Assembly: GCF_004362015.1 (NCBI RefSeq)
Contig: NZ_SNWW01000003.1
Coordinates: forward strand, 248,001-312,000
DNA length: 64,000 nucleotides
Direction of reading: 5' to 3'
Source of the DNA: Flavobacterium chryseum
Lineage (GTDB): Bacteria; Bacteroidota; Bacteroidia; Flavobacteriales; Flavobacteriaceae
Shown here one piece after another: positions 17,445-26,131 of this stretch. Every line of letters starts with the position of its first letter. The stretch's first letter is position 1. The notes beneath the pieces are model-generated. The model was not told the DNA's origin. It made no database searches and was given only the letters and a program-made list of their open reading frames with translations. The position numbers and the translations under genes are program-made.

Positions 17445-20400
17445 ATGGCACAATTCAATTTCAATAAATGGAATACTATTATTGGTTGGTTTGCATTTGC
17501 AATCGCTTTAATTACTTATACACTAACTGTTGAACCTACCATGAGTTTTTGGGATTGTGGCGAATATATTGCTACAGCCGCTAAACTAGAAGTTGGGCAT
17601 CCTCCGGGAGCGCCTCTATTTCAAATGATAGGTGCCTTTTTTGCCATGTTTGCCATAGACGCTCAACATGTTGCTTTGATGGTAAACATGATGTCTGTTT
17701 TTTCAAGCGCGTTTACTATTCTTTTTATGTTTTGGTCTTCTTCTATGATTTTGAAAAAAATTATAGCTCGTTTTGCTGAGATTGATCAAAATAATTCGAT
17801 TGTAATTTTAGGAAGTTCTTTTGTTGGGGCCTTGGCTTATACTTTTTCAGACAGTTTTTGGTTTAATGCCGTTGAAGCCGAAGTTTATGCGATGGCTTCG
17901 TTATTAATTGCATTATTATTCTGGCTTGGTTTACGTTGGGAACAAGATATGGATGATCCAAAAGGAAATAAATGGTTGTTAATAATTTCGCTTGTTATCG
18001 GACTTTCTTTTGGAGTTCACTTTATGGCGTTATTAACGATTCCTGCAATTGGTTTTCTGTATTATTTTAAACACTACGAAAAAGTTACCATAAAAAACTT
18101 CATTATTGCCAATGCTGTTGTAATTGCTATTTTGTTGTTTATTTTTAAATTACTATTACCATTAACCATGGCTTTTTTCGGAAAAACCGAAATATTTATG
18201 GTTAACAGTATGGGATTGCCTTTTAATTCAGGAACTATCTTTGTGGCTTTGCTTTTTATTGCTTTCTTTTATTTTGGATTAAAATATACCAAGCAAAAAG
18301 GTTTCGTTTTTTACAATACTATTATTCTTTGCATCTTATTTATTTTAATTGGTTTTTCTACATGGATGATGCTGCCTGTTCGTGCTAACGCTAACACGGT
18401 AATTAATGAAAATAAACCATCTGATGCTACTGAGGTTTTGGCTTATTACAATCGTGAACAATATGGTGTAAATCCTTTATTTTACGGACCTCAATATACT
18501 GAAGTTTTTGCCGGACTAGATGCAAAAACACCATATTTGGATAAAAACCCTAACTACGAAAGAGATTATAAAACGGGTAAATATATTATTACCAATAATT
18601 ATAAAAACGCTGAACAAAATACAGACGATAATCAGAAAACGGTTTTACCTAGAATGTGGAGTACTGAAACAGGACACATTCAAAACTATATCAACTTTAC
18701 AAATCCTCCTCAATTCAAAATCAATCCGGATTATCCCTACGAAGATGATTTGGCAAAATACGGAATTGATGCCAGTCAATTAAGCGAAGATGAGTACAAT
18801 AAAGCAACTGCTCAATTGCGTAATGAAGTTGAAAAAACAGTTTCTGAATTCAGAAAAGCTTACGCTCAAAAACAAATTGACAATGAAGGTTATGTAAAAT
18901 TCCTTAAAAGTTATGGTGATTATTTAATCATAGAAAAACCGACTACTGTTGACAATTTCAGCTTTATGGTTGAATATCAATTTGGATATATGTACTGGAG
19001 ATATTTGATGTGGAATTTTGTTGGACGTCAAAGTGATGTTCAGGGAAAATACGATAATCTGGATGGAAACTGGATTAGCGGAATTAAACCTTTGGATTCG
19101 TTACATCTTGGTTCTCAGGACAATTTACCATCAGATGTTTTAAACAACAAAGGAAGAAATGTTTACTTTTTCCTGCCTTTCATTTTAGGACTTATTGGAT
19201 TAATGTATCATGCTAATAAGGATCTTAAAAGTTTTTATGTGCTTTTAGCATTATTCTTATTTACAGGAATTGCTTTAAAAATTTACCTGAACGAAAGACC
19301 TTTTGAGCCTCGTGAAAGAGATTATGCTCTTGTAGGATCATTTTATGTATTTGCGATCTGGATAGGTTTTGGAGTATATTCTTTATATGAAACTATTAAA
19401 AATTATATTGCGCCAAGAATTGCAGGACCTATTATTATTGCTGCAACATTTTTAGCGGCTCCTGTTTTAATGGCTTCTCAAAACTGGGATGATCACGACA
19501 GATCTAATAAACGTACGGCAGTTGCCATGGCAAAAGCATATTTGGATTCTTGCGATAAAGATGCCATTTTATTTACGATTGGAGACAACGATACTTTCCC
19601 ATTATGGTATGCACAGGAAATTGAGCATTTTAGAACCGATGTAAAAATTGTAAATACGAGTTTATTTATGACTGATTGGTACATAGATCAGATGAAAGCC
19701 AAATCATATGAATCTGAGCCGTTACCTATTTCGTTTACACACGCAGAATATGTGGGTGATAAATTAGATTACGTAGCTCATATTCCTAAAATAGAAACAC
19801 GTTGGAATATTAATGACTTCATTAGTTTTATTAAAAATCCAAAATCGACTGTTGGTTTACAAAACGGGCAAACGATTCATTTTTATCCAACGAATAAAAT
19901 CAGAGTTAGTGTTGATAAAAACCTAATTATTAAAAACAAGGTTGTTAATGCTAAATACAATGATTCTATCGTTCCTTATATCGATATTGACATCAAAGGA
20001 AGTGCGCTTTACAAAAACCGCTTGATGATGTTGGATATTTTAGCCAATAACAACTGGAAAAGACCAATTTACTTTAGTGGAGGTGCTTTTGATGATGAAG
20101 ATTATTTATGGTTAAAAGATTATTTACAATTAGACGGAATGGTTTATAAATTGGTTCCTGTAAAAAATACACCATCTAAAGATGGAGGACCAATGGATAT
20201 GGGTCAAATTGATGCCGATAAAATGTACGACATTGTAATGAAATGGGATTGGGGCAATAGCGAAAGCGATAAAATTTACCACGATCCTGAAACACGCAGA
20301 AACAGCATTACGTATCGTACCAACTTGTCTCGTTTAATGTATCAGCTTATTGAAGAAGGAAAAATTGACAAAGCTAAAAACATTATTAATTTAGCAATGA

Positions 20401-20726
20401 CAAAAATGCCTTTAGACAAATTTGGTTATTATTCGTTAGTAGAACCTTTTGCCGGAGGATATTATCAGGTTGGAGAAAGTGCAAAAGCGCAAGACTTACT
20501 TAATAAATTAGTTCAAAAATATAAAGAGAACTTAAATTATTATGCAACGTTGTCAACTGGTGATCAGACTGACCTTGCAATGGATATTATTACCGATATC
20601 GAGCGTTACAGAAGCTTATTGCAAGTAATGAAAGACAATAAAGATCTTGCTTTCTATGAAAAACATAAAGTAACTTTTAATACTTATGTAAACGTGTTTG
20701 AACGTTTTGGAAGAGAAAAAGAATAA
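17445..20726 (+). CDS. DUF2723 / GT117-family membrane protein (TMEM260-like glycosyltransferase)
   Basis: The 1093-residue protein has about twelve membrane helices in its N-terminal 640 residues and a C-terminal soluble part. The DUF2723 signature MSFWDCGEYIATAAKLEVGH appears near residues 30-50, followed by PPGAPLF; its acidic residues are the expected catalytic site of GT-C type enzymes. Eukaryotic TMEM260, from the same family, is a protein O-mannosyltransferase. Here I infer a lipid-linked-sugar glycosyltransferase facing the periplasm, perhaps in flavobacterial O-glycosylation. After the helices comes DDHDRSNKRTAVAMAKAYLD and a TPR-like end. It is monocistronic with its own terminator. 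Confidence 0.85.
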   Translation: MAQFNFNKWNTIIGWFAFAIALITYTLTVEPTMSFWDCGEYIATAAKLEVGHPPGAPLFQMIGAFFAMFAIDAQHVALMVNMMSVFSSAFTILFMFWSSSMILKKIIARFAEIDQNNSIVILGSSFVGALAYTFSDSFWFNAVEAEVYAMASLLIALLFWLGLRWEQDMDDPKGNKWLLIISLVIGLSFGVHFMALLTIPAIGFLYYFKHYEKVTIKNFIIANAVVIAILLFIFKLLLPLTMAFFGKTEIFMVNSMGLPFNSGTIFVALLFIAFFYFGLKYTKQKGFVFYNTIILCILFILIGFSTWMMLPVRANANTVINENKPSDATEVLAYYNREQYGVNPLFYGPQYTEVFAGLDAKTPYLDKNPNYERDYKTGKYIITNNYKNAEQNTDDNQKTVLPRMWSTETGHIQNYINFTNPPQFKINPDYPYEDDLAKYGIDASQLSEDEYNKATAQLRNEVEKTVSEFRKAYAQKQIDNEGYVKFLKSYGDYLIIEKPTTVDNFSFMVEYQFGYMYWRYLMWNFVGRQSDVQGKYDNLDGNWISGIKPLDSLHLGSQDNLPSDVLNNKGRNVYFFLPFILGLIGLMYHANKDLKSFYVLLALFLFTGIALKIYLNERPFEPRERDYALVGSFYVFAIWIGFGVYSLYETIKNYIAPRIAGPIIIAATFLAAPVLMASQNWDDHDRSNKRTAVAMAKAYLDSCDKDAILFTIGDNDTFPLWYAQEIEHFRTDVKIVNTSLFMTDWYIDQMKAKSYESEPLPISFTHAEYVGDKLDYVAHIPKIETRWNINDFISFIKNPKSTVGLQNGQTIHFYPTNKIRVSVDKNLIIKNKVVNAKYNDSIVPYIDIDIKGSALYKNRLMMLDILANNNWKRPIYFSGGAFDDEDYLWLKDYLQLDGMVYKLVPVKNTPSKDGGPMDMGQIDADKMYDIVMKWDWGNSESDKIYHDPETRRNSITYRTNLSRLMYQLIEEGKIDKAKNIINLAMTKMPLDKFGYYSLVEPFAGGYYQVGESAKAQDLLNKLVQKYKENLNYYATLSTGDQTDLAMDIITDIERYRSLLQVMKDNKDLAFYEKHKVTFNTYVNVFERFGREKE

Positions 20727-20748
20727 TATACGAAAAACATAACAATTA

Positions 20749-20788
20749 AAAAAATGTAGCATTATTGAAAAATAGCGCTACATTTTTT
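20749..20788 (+). terminator. Intrinsic terminator of the GT117 gene
   Basis: The stem AAAAAATGTAGC/GCTACATTTTTT has a 16-base loop and starts 23 bases after the stop codon. Confidence 0.8.
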
Positions 20789-20820
20789 ATTTTTACATAT
20801 ATCTTATAAATCAATTTAAA

Positions 20821-21459
20821 ATGAGCTTTTATTGGGTAAAAACAAATTCATTTATAAAAAGGGTGTTTTCTAAATACTGTTGGGATATTCCGAACAATGA
20901 AAAGAAAATATACCTGACTTTTGATGATGGCCCTACGCCTGAAATTACGGATTGGGTTTTATCTGAATTGAAAAAATTTGATGCAAAAGCTACTTTTTTC
21001 TGCATTGGAAAAAATATAAAAGCCAATTTATCTTTATTTGAAAAACTGATTACAGAAGGACATTCAATAGGAAACCACACGATGAATCATGTTAACGGAT
21101 GGAAAAGCCATACCAATGATTATATCGAAAATGTAAAAAATTGTGCCACTGTATTAGAAGAAAAAAAAAACGTAGAAACTTTATTATTTCGTCCTCCTTA
21201 CGGGAAAATTAAAAAGGAACAATCTAAAATCTTACGAAATTTAGGTTATAAAATAATAATGTGGGATGTTTTGAGCGCTGATTTTGATCAGAGCATTAGT
21301 CCTGAAAAATGTCTTGAAAACGTTACTAAAAATGTAAAATCAGGAAGTGTAATTGTTTTTCATGACAGCATAAAAGCTTCACAAAATTTAAAATTTGCTT
21401 TGCCTAAAACATTGCATTTTTTAAAAGAAAATGGATTTGCTTTTGATATTATTCACTAA
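20821..21459 (+). CDS. Polysaccharide deacetylase (NodB-homology, CE4)
   Basis: The 212-residue protein carries the five NodB motifs: TFDDGPT (catalytic base and metal Asp), HTMNH (metal His pair, HxxxH), RPPYGK, DVLSADFD and IVFHDS. Such enzymes remove N-acetyl groups from peptidoglycan or other polysaccharides. No cleavable signal peptide is evident; the N-terminus is MSFYWVKTNSFIKRVFSKY, so location is uncertain. It converges with the thioredoxin-like gene, leaving a 21-base gap without a clear terminator. Confidence 0.9.
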   Translation: MSFYWVKTNSFIKRVFSKYCWDIPNNEKKIYLTFDDGPTPEITDWVLSELKKFDAKATFFCIGKNIKANLSLFEKLITEGHSIGNHTMNHVNGWKSHTNDYIENVKNCATVLEEKKNVETLLFRPPYGKIKKEQSKILRNLGYKIIMWDVLSADFDQSISPEKCLENVTKNVKSGSVIVFHDSIKASQNLKFALPKTLHFLKENGFAFDIIH

Positions 21460-21480
21460 ACAATATCACGTAAAGTAGTT

Positions 21481-21783
21481 TTATACGCTAAATTGCTCCT
21501 GAACGATTCCAATAATTGTATTTGCATCAAGTTCTCCGGATTGTCTCCAGATCATTTGTCCTTCTTTATAAATCATTAAAGTAGGAAGTCCTTTTATACG
21601 CAATGCTTCTGCCAGTTCCTGGTTTTTATCTACATCTATTTTAATGACTTTGGCTTTATCGCCAAGCGCAGCAGCAACATCTTTTATTACAGGATGCATC
21701 GATACAGATGATTCGTTCCAATCGGTGTAAAAATCTATTAACACTGGAACTTGAGCATTTATAAGTTCTCCAAATTTTGACAT
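21481..21783 (-). CDS. Thioredoxin-fold protein lacking the CxxC active site
   Basis: The 100-residue single-domain thioredoxin fold reads VLIDFYTDWNESSVSMHPV at residues 15-33. The canonical W-C-G-P-C is replaced by W-N-E-S-S, so both redox cysteines are absent. The fold is otherwise well kept: KVIKIDVDKNQELAEALRIK, the cis-Pro motif GLPTLMIYKEG, and a C-terminal helix. There is no cysteine anywhere in the protein, so classical disulphide exchange is impossible. A role as chaperone, binding partner or bacillithiol-independent protein is only inference. It lies 71 bp downstream of the metallophosphoesterase. Confidence 0.85.
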   Translation of the reverse strand: MSKFGELINAQVPVLIDFYTDWNESSVSMHPVIKDVAAALGDKAKVIKIDVDKNQELAEALRIKGLPTLMIYKEGQMIWRQSGELDANTIIGIVQEQFSV

Positions 21784-21854
21784 AAAACCAAAAATTTAAT
21801 TCTTTTAATCTCTTAAAAAGATATAATTAATACAAATGTAGCATTTTTAACGAA

Positions 21855-23090
21855 TTAAGCCACATTCTTGCCCTTTTTTAGTTCAATAACCGTTATTTCC
21901 GGCATAATACCAACTCGTCCAGGATAAGCGTGAAATCCGAAACCACGGTTTACATAAACATAACGATCGAACTCTTTATATAGTCCGGCCCATTGTTTAT
22001 AAATATATTGTGCTAAACTCCATTTAAAATATCCCGGAATTTCTATTCCAAATTGCATACCGTGCGTGTGGCCTGATAACGTTAAATGGAAATTTTTAGG
22101 ATGCTTTTTTATCTCATATTCCCAATGACTCGGATCATGGCTCATTAAAACTTTAAAATCTTCCTGAGCAACATTTTGAGAAGCTTTATTTAAATCTCCG
22201 GCCTTTTTAAAATTCTGTCCCCAATTCTCTACTCCAATTATAGCGATTTTATCATCACCTTTTTGAATGTAAGTATGTTCGTTTAGCAAAAGCTTAAATC
22301 CGATTTGTCCGTATAAACTTTTAATTTCCTGAAAATTTTCCTCTTTTTGTTTTTCAGAAGGCCAGGTTACATATTCGCCATAATCATGATTTCCTAAAAC
22401 AGAGAATTTGCCATATTTATAATCTTTAATACGATTGAAAGTCTCCAACCAGGGATGCATTTCTTTAGCGTGCGTATTTACAATATCACCGGTAAACAAA
22501 ATCATATCAGCTTCCTGTTCATTTATCAAATCGACCGCATAACTTATCTTATCCGGATCATCAAAACTCCCGCTATGGACATCTGAAATTTGGGTAATCT
22601 TAAAACCATCAAAAGCATCCGGTAAATCAGGGAAAAAGATCGTTTGCTTAAACACTTTGTAATTATATTTCCCTTCAAAGATTCCATAAATTAAAGACAA
22701 AAAAGGCACAGCCGCTAAACCTAAAGCAATTTGGCTTACAAACTTTCGTCTTTCAGGCATCATCTCTTTTCTTGGAGCATTGTACATACAATAATTTAAA
22801 ATGCTCGCTCCTATTCTAAAAATATCTTCTCCAAACAAAACAAGTGTTAGCACAATTTTAGGCACATAAACCAACAGCATTAATCCCATTGTAAACATGG
22901 TTTGTTTTGTTTGCCCAATAGAACGATCAAATTGCGTAAAAGAATATATGATAAAAATTAAAAGCAGTAAGCTTATAACTTGATAACTAATCAAAACCCA
23001 TCTTAGTTTAATTAAAGTACGAAAGGCTTGATAAGAATAGAACTCAATAAATAAGAAAAGAGCACAAAGAATTAGAAAGCGAATTATCAT
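21855..23090 (-). CDS. Membrane-anchored calcineurin-like metallophosphoesterase
   Basis: The 411-residue protein has four N-terminal hydrophobic helices (residues 1-150, including FLILCALFLFIEFYSYQAF) and a C-terminal phosphoesterase domain. All metal motifs are present: ITQISDVHSGSF (DxH), LFTGDIVN (GD), VLGNHDYGEY (GNHD), VLMSHDPSHW and LSGHTHGMQFG (GHxH). It resembles the YkuE/YaeI group, which act on phospholipid-type substrates; the actual substrate is unknown. The downstream thioredoxin-like gene may be co-transcribed. Confidence 0.88.
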   Translation of the reverse strand: MIIRFLILCALFLFIEFYSYQAFRTLIKLRWVLISYQVISLLLLIFIIYSFTQFDRSIGQTKQTMFTMGLMLLVYVPKIVLTLVLFGEDIFRIGASILNYCMYNAPRKEMMPERRKFVSQIALGLAAVPFLSLIYGIFEGKYNYKVFKQTIFFPDLPDAFDGFKITQISDVHSGSFDDPDKISYAVDLINEQEADMILFTGDIVNTHAKEMHPWLETFNRIKDYKYGKFSVLGNHDYGEYVTWPSEKQKEENFQEIKSLYGQIGFKLLLNEHTYIQKGDDKIAIIGVENWGQNFKKAGDLNKASQNVAQEDFKVLMSHDPSHWEYEIKKHPKNFHLTLSGHTHGMQFGIEIPGYFKWSLAQYIYKQWAGLYKEFDRYVYVNRGFGFHAYPGRVGIMPEITVIELKKGKNVA

Positions 23091-23172
23091 GTAGGTTTAG
23101 TTTTTAACAAAGTAACAAAGAATGAAAATTTTATCGCTTTTTATTATCAAAAATTTAACTCAAAAATCAAAT

Positions 23173-23201
23173 AAAAAAAGCTGATAGATTACTCTACCAG
23201 C
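23173..23201 (-). terminator. Terminator of small protein gene A
   Basis: On the minus strand GCTGGTAGA/TCTATCAGC with a GTAA loop is followed by seven T. It lies about 85 bases after the small gene's stop. The terminator of paralogue B (25698-25726) has nearly the same stem, supporting duplication of the whole unit. Confidence 0.85.
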
Positions 23202-23286
23202 CTTTCCTCTGACTAAAAATTATTATTACCCAACCCTATTCATAAACCAAACCAATAATTTATGAAACCAAAATAAGAATTAACCT

Positions 23287-23490
23287 TTATTTTTTAGCTT
23301 TTGCTGATTCAGGTCTAGTTGCTTCAACTTTTGCTGTTGCTTCTTTTTTCTCAGCTCTTGCTTTTTTATGAGCCTCTTTTTTAGATGCTTTAACTTCTTT
23401 TGCCGGTGCTGTTTGAGCTGGAGTTGTTTGAGCGCTTACCATTGCTGTAGTTCCTAATACAGCCACTGCTAACATTACTAATTTTTTCAT
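23287..23490 (-). CDS. Small secreted Lys/Ala-rich protein A (Asr-like)
   Basis: The ATG at 23490 gives 67 residues. A frame to 23523 exists but would begin only about 5 bases after the inferred transcription start. The first 20 residues are a signal peptide (MKKLVMLAVAVLGTTAMVSA). The mature part is rich in Lys, Ala, Glu and Thr (APAKEVKASKKEAHKKARAE) with no Cys or hydrophobic core, so it is probably disordered and very basic. It is a paralogue of the gene at 25806-26006. Composition and layout recall enterobacterial acid-shock protein Asr, which is processed in the periplasm; homology is not shown. The kinase/regulator pair lies directly upstream. Confidence 0.75.
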   Translation of the reverse strand: MKKLVMLAVAVLGTTAMVSAQTTPAQTAPAKEVKASKKEAHKKARAEKKEATAKVEATRPESAKAKK

Positions 23491-23533
23491 GACTTTAAAT
23501 TTATGATTATTATTATTTTTCATATTTATAAGT

Positions 23534-23569
23534 CAAAGATATAATCGTTAAATGAAGACAAAATGAAGA
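23534..23569 (-). promoter_or_regulatory. Promoter and direct-repeat operator of small gene A
   Basis: On the minus strand two TCTTCATT repeats (23562-23569 and 23551-23558) are spaced 11 bases start to start. After 9 bases comes TATCTTTG (23534-23541), a TAnnTTTG element. The same 20-base repeat block and the same 9-base spacing occur before small gene B. Direct repeats at one helical turn are typical of OmpR/PhoB-family binding sites. Confidence 0.7.
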
Positions 23570-23599
23570 TTAAGCTTGCCTGAAAAAATTAACTTTTAA

Positions 23600-24934
23600 T
23601 TAAGCGTTAGCAGCTTCAGGAAATAAAAGTGTAAAGGTTGTGCCTTCGTTTATCTGAGAAACAACTTTAATTTCGATGTGATGAAAAGACGCAACACTCT
23701 CCGCAATAGCAAGGCCTAAACCCTGCCCGTCCTGATCTGAGCTGATTCTGGCAAAGCGATTGAATATTTTTTCGATTTGAGAATCATCCATACCAATTCC
23801 TGAATCTTTTATGGAAATAAAATAGTGCTGATTTAAAAATCCGTCGCTAATTGTAATAGTTCCATTTTCCTGATTGTATTTTATGGCATTAGTTACCAAA
23901 TTATAAATGAGAATATGAAGTAAAGTTTTATTTCCTTTAAAATTAAAATCATGTTGCATATTATTAAACAACTTCAATCCTTTATCCTCAATTCTGTCTT
24001 CCAGATCTTCATGTAATCCGTTTACAATTTCATGAAAATCAATTTCTTCGTTTGCTTCGTATTGATTATTCTCAATTCTGGAAATCAACAATAAATTATT
24101 GATGATTTTTTTCAGCATATCAAGTGTTTTAAGGGAACTCGCAATTTTATCAAAGGCATTGTCATCTAAAGAATCGTTTTGAAGCAAATTCTCCAATTTG
24201 TTCTTAAGCAAAGCAATTGGCGTTAGAAGTTCGTGTGAAACATTCGAAATAAATTGTTTTTCTTTTTTGAAAAGTTCTCCAATACGATCCATCATTTGAT
24301 TTAAAACTAAATCAAGTTCTCTAAAATCTCTCGACTTTGCCTTTATTGGCGTATGATCAAAAGTTTCCGGTTCGTTGACACGCCTTATTTTAGTATCGAT
24401 AATTTTATAAAAAGGTTTGAGCAAATATTCAATATAAACGGTATCTGCCAAAAATGTAACCAAAAGAATAACAACCAAAACGATAATGATAAAGAAGCGA
24501 ATTATAAATGTTAAATCATTTACTTCACTCAAACTGCTACCAATTTCTAATTGATAAGCTACTTTTTCATACGTAAAATGATATTGAAGGATTCTGTATT
24601 CATTTTCTTCGCCTTCAATAATTCGATAATCATTACTAAAAATTGTTTTCTTTTGATGCGGTTTAATGGCAACTTTTGAAAGCACTAAAAACTCACTGTG
24701 CAAAGTTGAGAACTGCGAATAAGTTTCGGTTGAATCATTTGAATTTTCGATAAAATCATTAATCTCATTTTGATTTAGATGATCAATGAATTTTTTCTTT
24801 TTTTCAAGCAATCCATTATTAATGTGTTTATAAACTACGTTTTGAACTAAAATTGGCAACATTAACCACAAAACTAAAATCACCAACAAACGCGTTAGTC
24901 CATTAAAAATGGCTAATTGATGTTTTATTTTCAC
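23600..24934 (-). CDS. Sensor histidine kinase
   Basis: The 444-residue membrane kinase has helix 1 at about residues 12-33, an extracytoplasmic sensor of about 105 residues with no recognised domain, and helix 2 at about 145-168. A short HAMP-like linker leads to HisKA (FISNVSHELLTPIALLKNKL, phospho-His in SHELLTP) and HATPase with N box LVTNAIKYN, G1 DSGIGMDD and G2 GQGLGLAIAES. It follows its response regulator by 10 bp. The stop codon is only 31 bases before the operator of small gene A. By position its likely targets are the two flanking small genes. Confidence 0.92.
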   Translation of the reverse strand: MKIKHQLAIFNGLTRLLVILVLWLMLPILVQNVVYKHINNGLLEKKKKFIDHLNQNEINDFIENSNDSTETYSQFSTLHSEFLVLSKVAIKPHQKKTIFSNDYRIIEGEENEYRILQYHFTYEKVAYQLEIGSSLSEVNDLTFIIRFFIIIVLVVILLVTFLADTVYIEYLLKPFYKIIDTKIRRVNEPETFDHTPIKAKSRDFRELDLVLNQMMDRIGELFKKEKQFISNVSHELLTPIALLKNKLENLLQNDSLDDNAFDKIASSLKTLDMLKKIINNLLLISRIENNQYEANEEIDFHEIVNGLHEDLEDRIEDKGLKLFNNMQHDFNFKGNKTLLHILIYNLVTNAIKYNQENGTITISDGFLNQHYFISIKDSGIGMDDSQIEKIFNRFARISSDQDGQGLGLAIAESVASFHHIEIKVVSQINEGTTFTLLFPEAANA

Positions 24935-24944
24935 AATACTTTAT

Positions 24945-25619
24945 TTACTCGTTAATACGATAACCCACATTCCGAACCGTTTCAAGCCAATCTATTGTAG
25001 TATGTTTGTCAAGTTTTTTACGGAGATTTCGAACATGAACATCAATAAAATTAGAATCTGAATTTACTTCCAGAATATCTCCCCAAATATGTTCTGTTAA
25101 TTGTAACCTGGTAATGACCCTATTTTTATTTAAAACCAGGTATTGAAAAATATCAAACTCCTTTTTAGTAAGGTTAATTGGTATTCCGTTATAACTCACT
25201 TTATAATCCTGAAGCTGAAGTAAAAATCCGTGTACTTCCAAATTGTTTAAAGTAAAACCATGAATCCTCCGAATAACCGCAAATAATCGTGCACTAAGTT
25301 CTGTTAAAGCAAAAGGTTTTGTCAAATAATCGTCGGCACCAAGATGCAAACCATTTATTCTGTCGTCTAATTCACCTCTCGCAGTAAGTACAATTACAGC
25401 AATTTTAGATTTTGTTTTTCGAACTGTTTTTAAGACTTCAAAACCGTCTCCGTCAGGCAAACCCAAATCAAGCAGCATCGCATCATAATCATTACTGTTT
25501 ACTTCTTCTAAAGCATCGGCACAAGTATGGGCAATTTTGCAAATGTAGCCCACATTGCACAAAAAATCGTAAACTTCAACAGCGAGTTCCTTATTATCTT
25601 CAACAATCAGAATATTCAT
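24945..25619 (-). CDS. OmpR/PhoB-family response regulator
   Basis: The ATG at 25619 (MNILIVEDNKEL) gives 224 residues. The frame extends to 25655, but the usual receiver start is at the inner Met. The receiver domain has acidic pair ED, phospho-acceptor Asp in DAMLLDLGLPDGDG and the conserved Lys in YLTKPF. The winged-helix DNA-binding domain spans residues 125-224 (LTKKEFDIFQYLVLNKNRV, then DVHVRNLRKKLDKH). Regulators of this family bind tandem direct repeats, as found before both flanking small genes. A TAATTTTG at 25625-25632 is too close to the ATG for a normal leader and may be fortuitous. Confidence 0.93.
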   Translation of the reverse strand: MNILIVEDNKELAVEVYDFLCNVGYICKIAHTCADALEEVNSNDYDAMLLDLGLPDGDGFEVLKTVRKTKSKIAVIVLTARGELDDRINGLHLGADDYLTKPFALTELSARLFAVIRRIHGFTLNNLEVHGFLLQLQDYKVSYNGIPINLTKKEFDIFQYLVLNKNRVITRLQLTEHIWGDILEVNSDSNFIDVHVRNLRKKLDKHTTIDWLETVRNVGYRINE

Positions 25620-25697
25620 AAACACAAAATTATTAGCGCAATTAAAATTAAACAATTATAAAAAGTGCAACTGCGCATTATTAAAAAATTAACGAAT

Positions 25698-25726
25698 AAA
25701 AAAAGCTGATAAATTTCTTCATCAGC
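25698..25726 (-). terminator. Terminator of small protein gene B
   Basis: On the minus strand GCTGATGAA/TTTATCAGC with a GAAA loop is followed by seven T, about 80 bases after the stop of gene B. The sequence and 3' distance parallel the terminator of gene A. Confidence 0.85.
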
Positions 25727-25805
25727 CTTTCATTGGCAATCGTAATAATTGTTCTCTCTGTTTTGCTTCCCTTACAATTCTTTGAAAGCAAAACAAAAAC
25801 AATGC

Positions 25806-26006
25806 TTATTTATTCACTTTTGCAGTTTCTGATTTTGGAGCTTCACTTTTTTCAGCTTTCACTTTTTTATCAGATTTGTTTCTTTTAGGATGTTTTGTCG
25901 CTTTAACTTCTTTTGCAGGAGTTGTTTTAACTTCTTTTGCAGGAAATGCATGTACCATTGCACTTGTTCCTAAAACTGCCACTAATAACATTAATAAATT
26001 TCTCAT
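25806..26006 (-). CDS. Small secreted Lys-rich protein B (Asr-like paralogue)
   Basis: The 66-residue protein has a signal peptide very close to that of small protein A (MRNLLMLLVAVLGTSAMVHA). It continues with an internal tandem repeat, PAKEVKTTPAKEVKATK, and a Lys/Ser/Glu-rich tail. The shared PAKEVK motif, length and composition mark it as a paralogue of 23287-23490. It lies upstream of the regulator/kinase genes and has its own promoter, operator and terminator. The function is unknown; a polycationic periplasmic or secreted peptide that buffers protons or coats the envelope is a guess. Confidence 0.75.
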   Translation of the reverse strand: MRNLLMLLVAVLGTSAMVHAFPAKEVKTTPAKEVKATKHPKRNKSDKKVKAEKSEAPKSETAKVNK

Positions 26007-26046
26007 GATTTCTAAAATTTAAATTAATACCTTTTATTTTACAGAT

Positions 26047-26082
26047 CAAAAGTACCTCAGTAAAATGAAGACAAAATGAAGA
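26047..26082 (-). promoter_or_regulatory. Promoter and direct-repeat operator of small gene B
   Basis: TCTTCATT repeats (26075-26082 and 26064-26071) have an 11-base period. After 9 bases comes TACTTTTG (26047-26054). The repeat block is identical over 20 bases to that before gene A (23550-23569), while the surrounding sequence has diverged. The inferred leader to the ATG at 26006 is about 35 bases. Confidence 0.7.
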
Positions 26083-26131
26083 AATCTCCGAATAAAAAAA
26101 TTTAACTAGACATTAACGTTTGGGGCATTTT

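Noticed and set aside
25625..25632. TAATTTTG as the response-regulator promoter
   Set aside because: It lies only 6 bases before the ATG, which would require a leaderless transcript; probably chance in AT-rich DNA.
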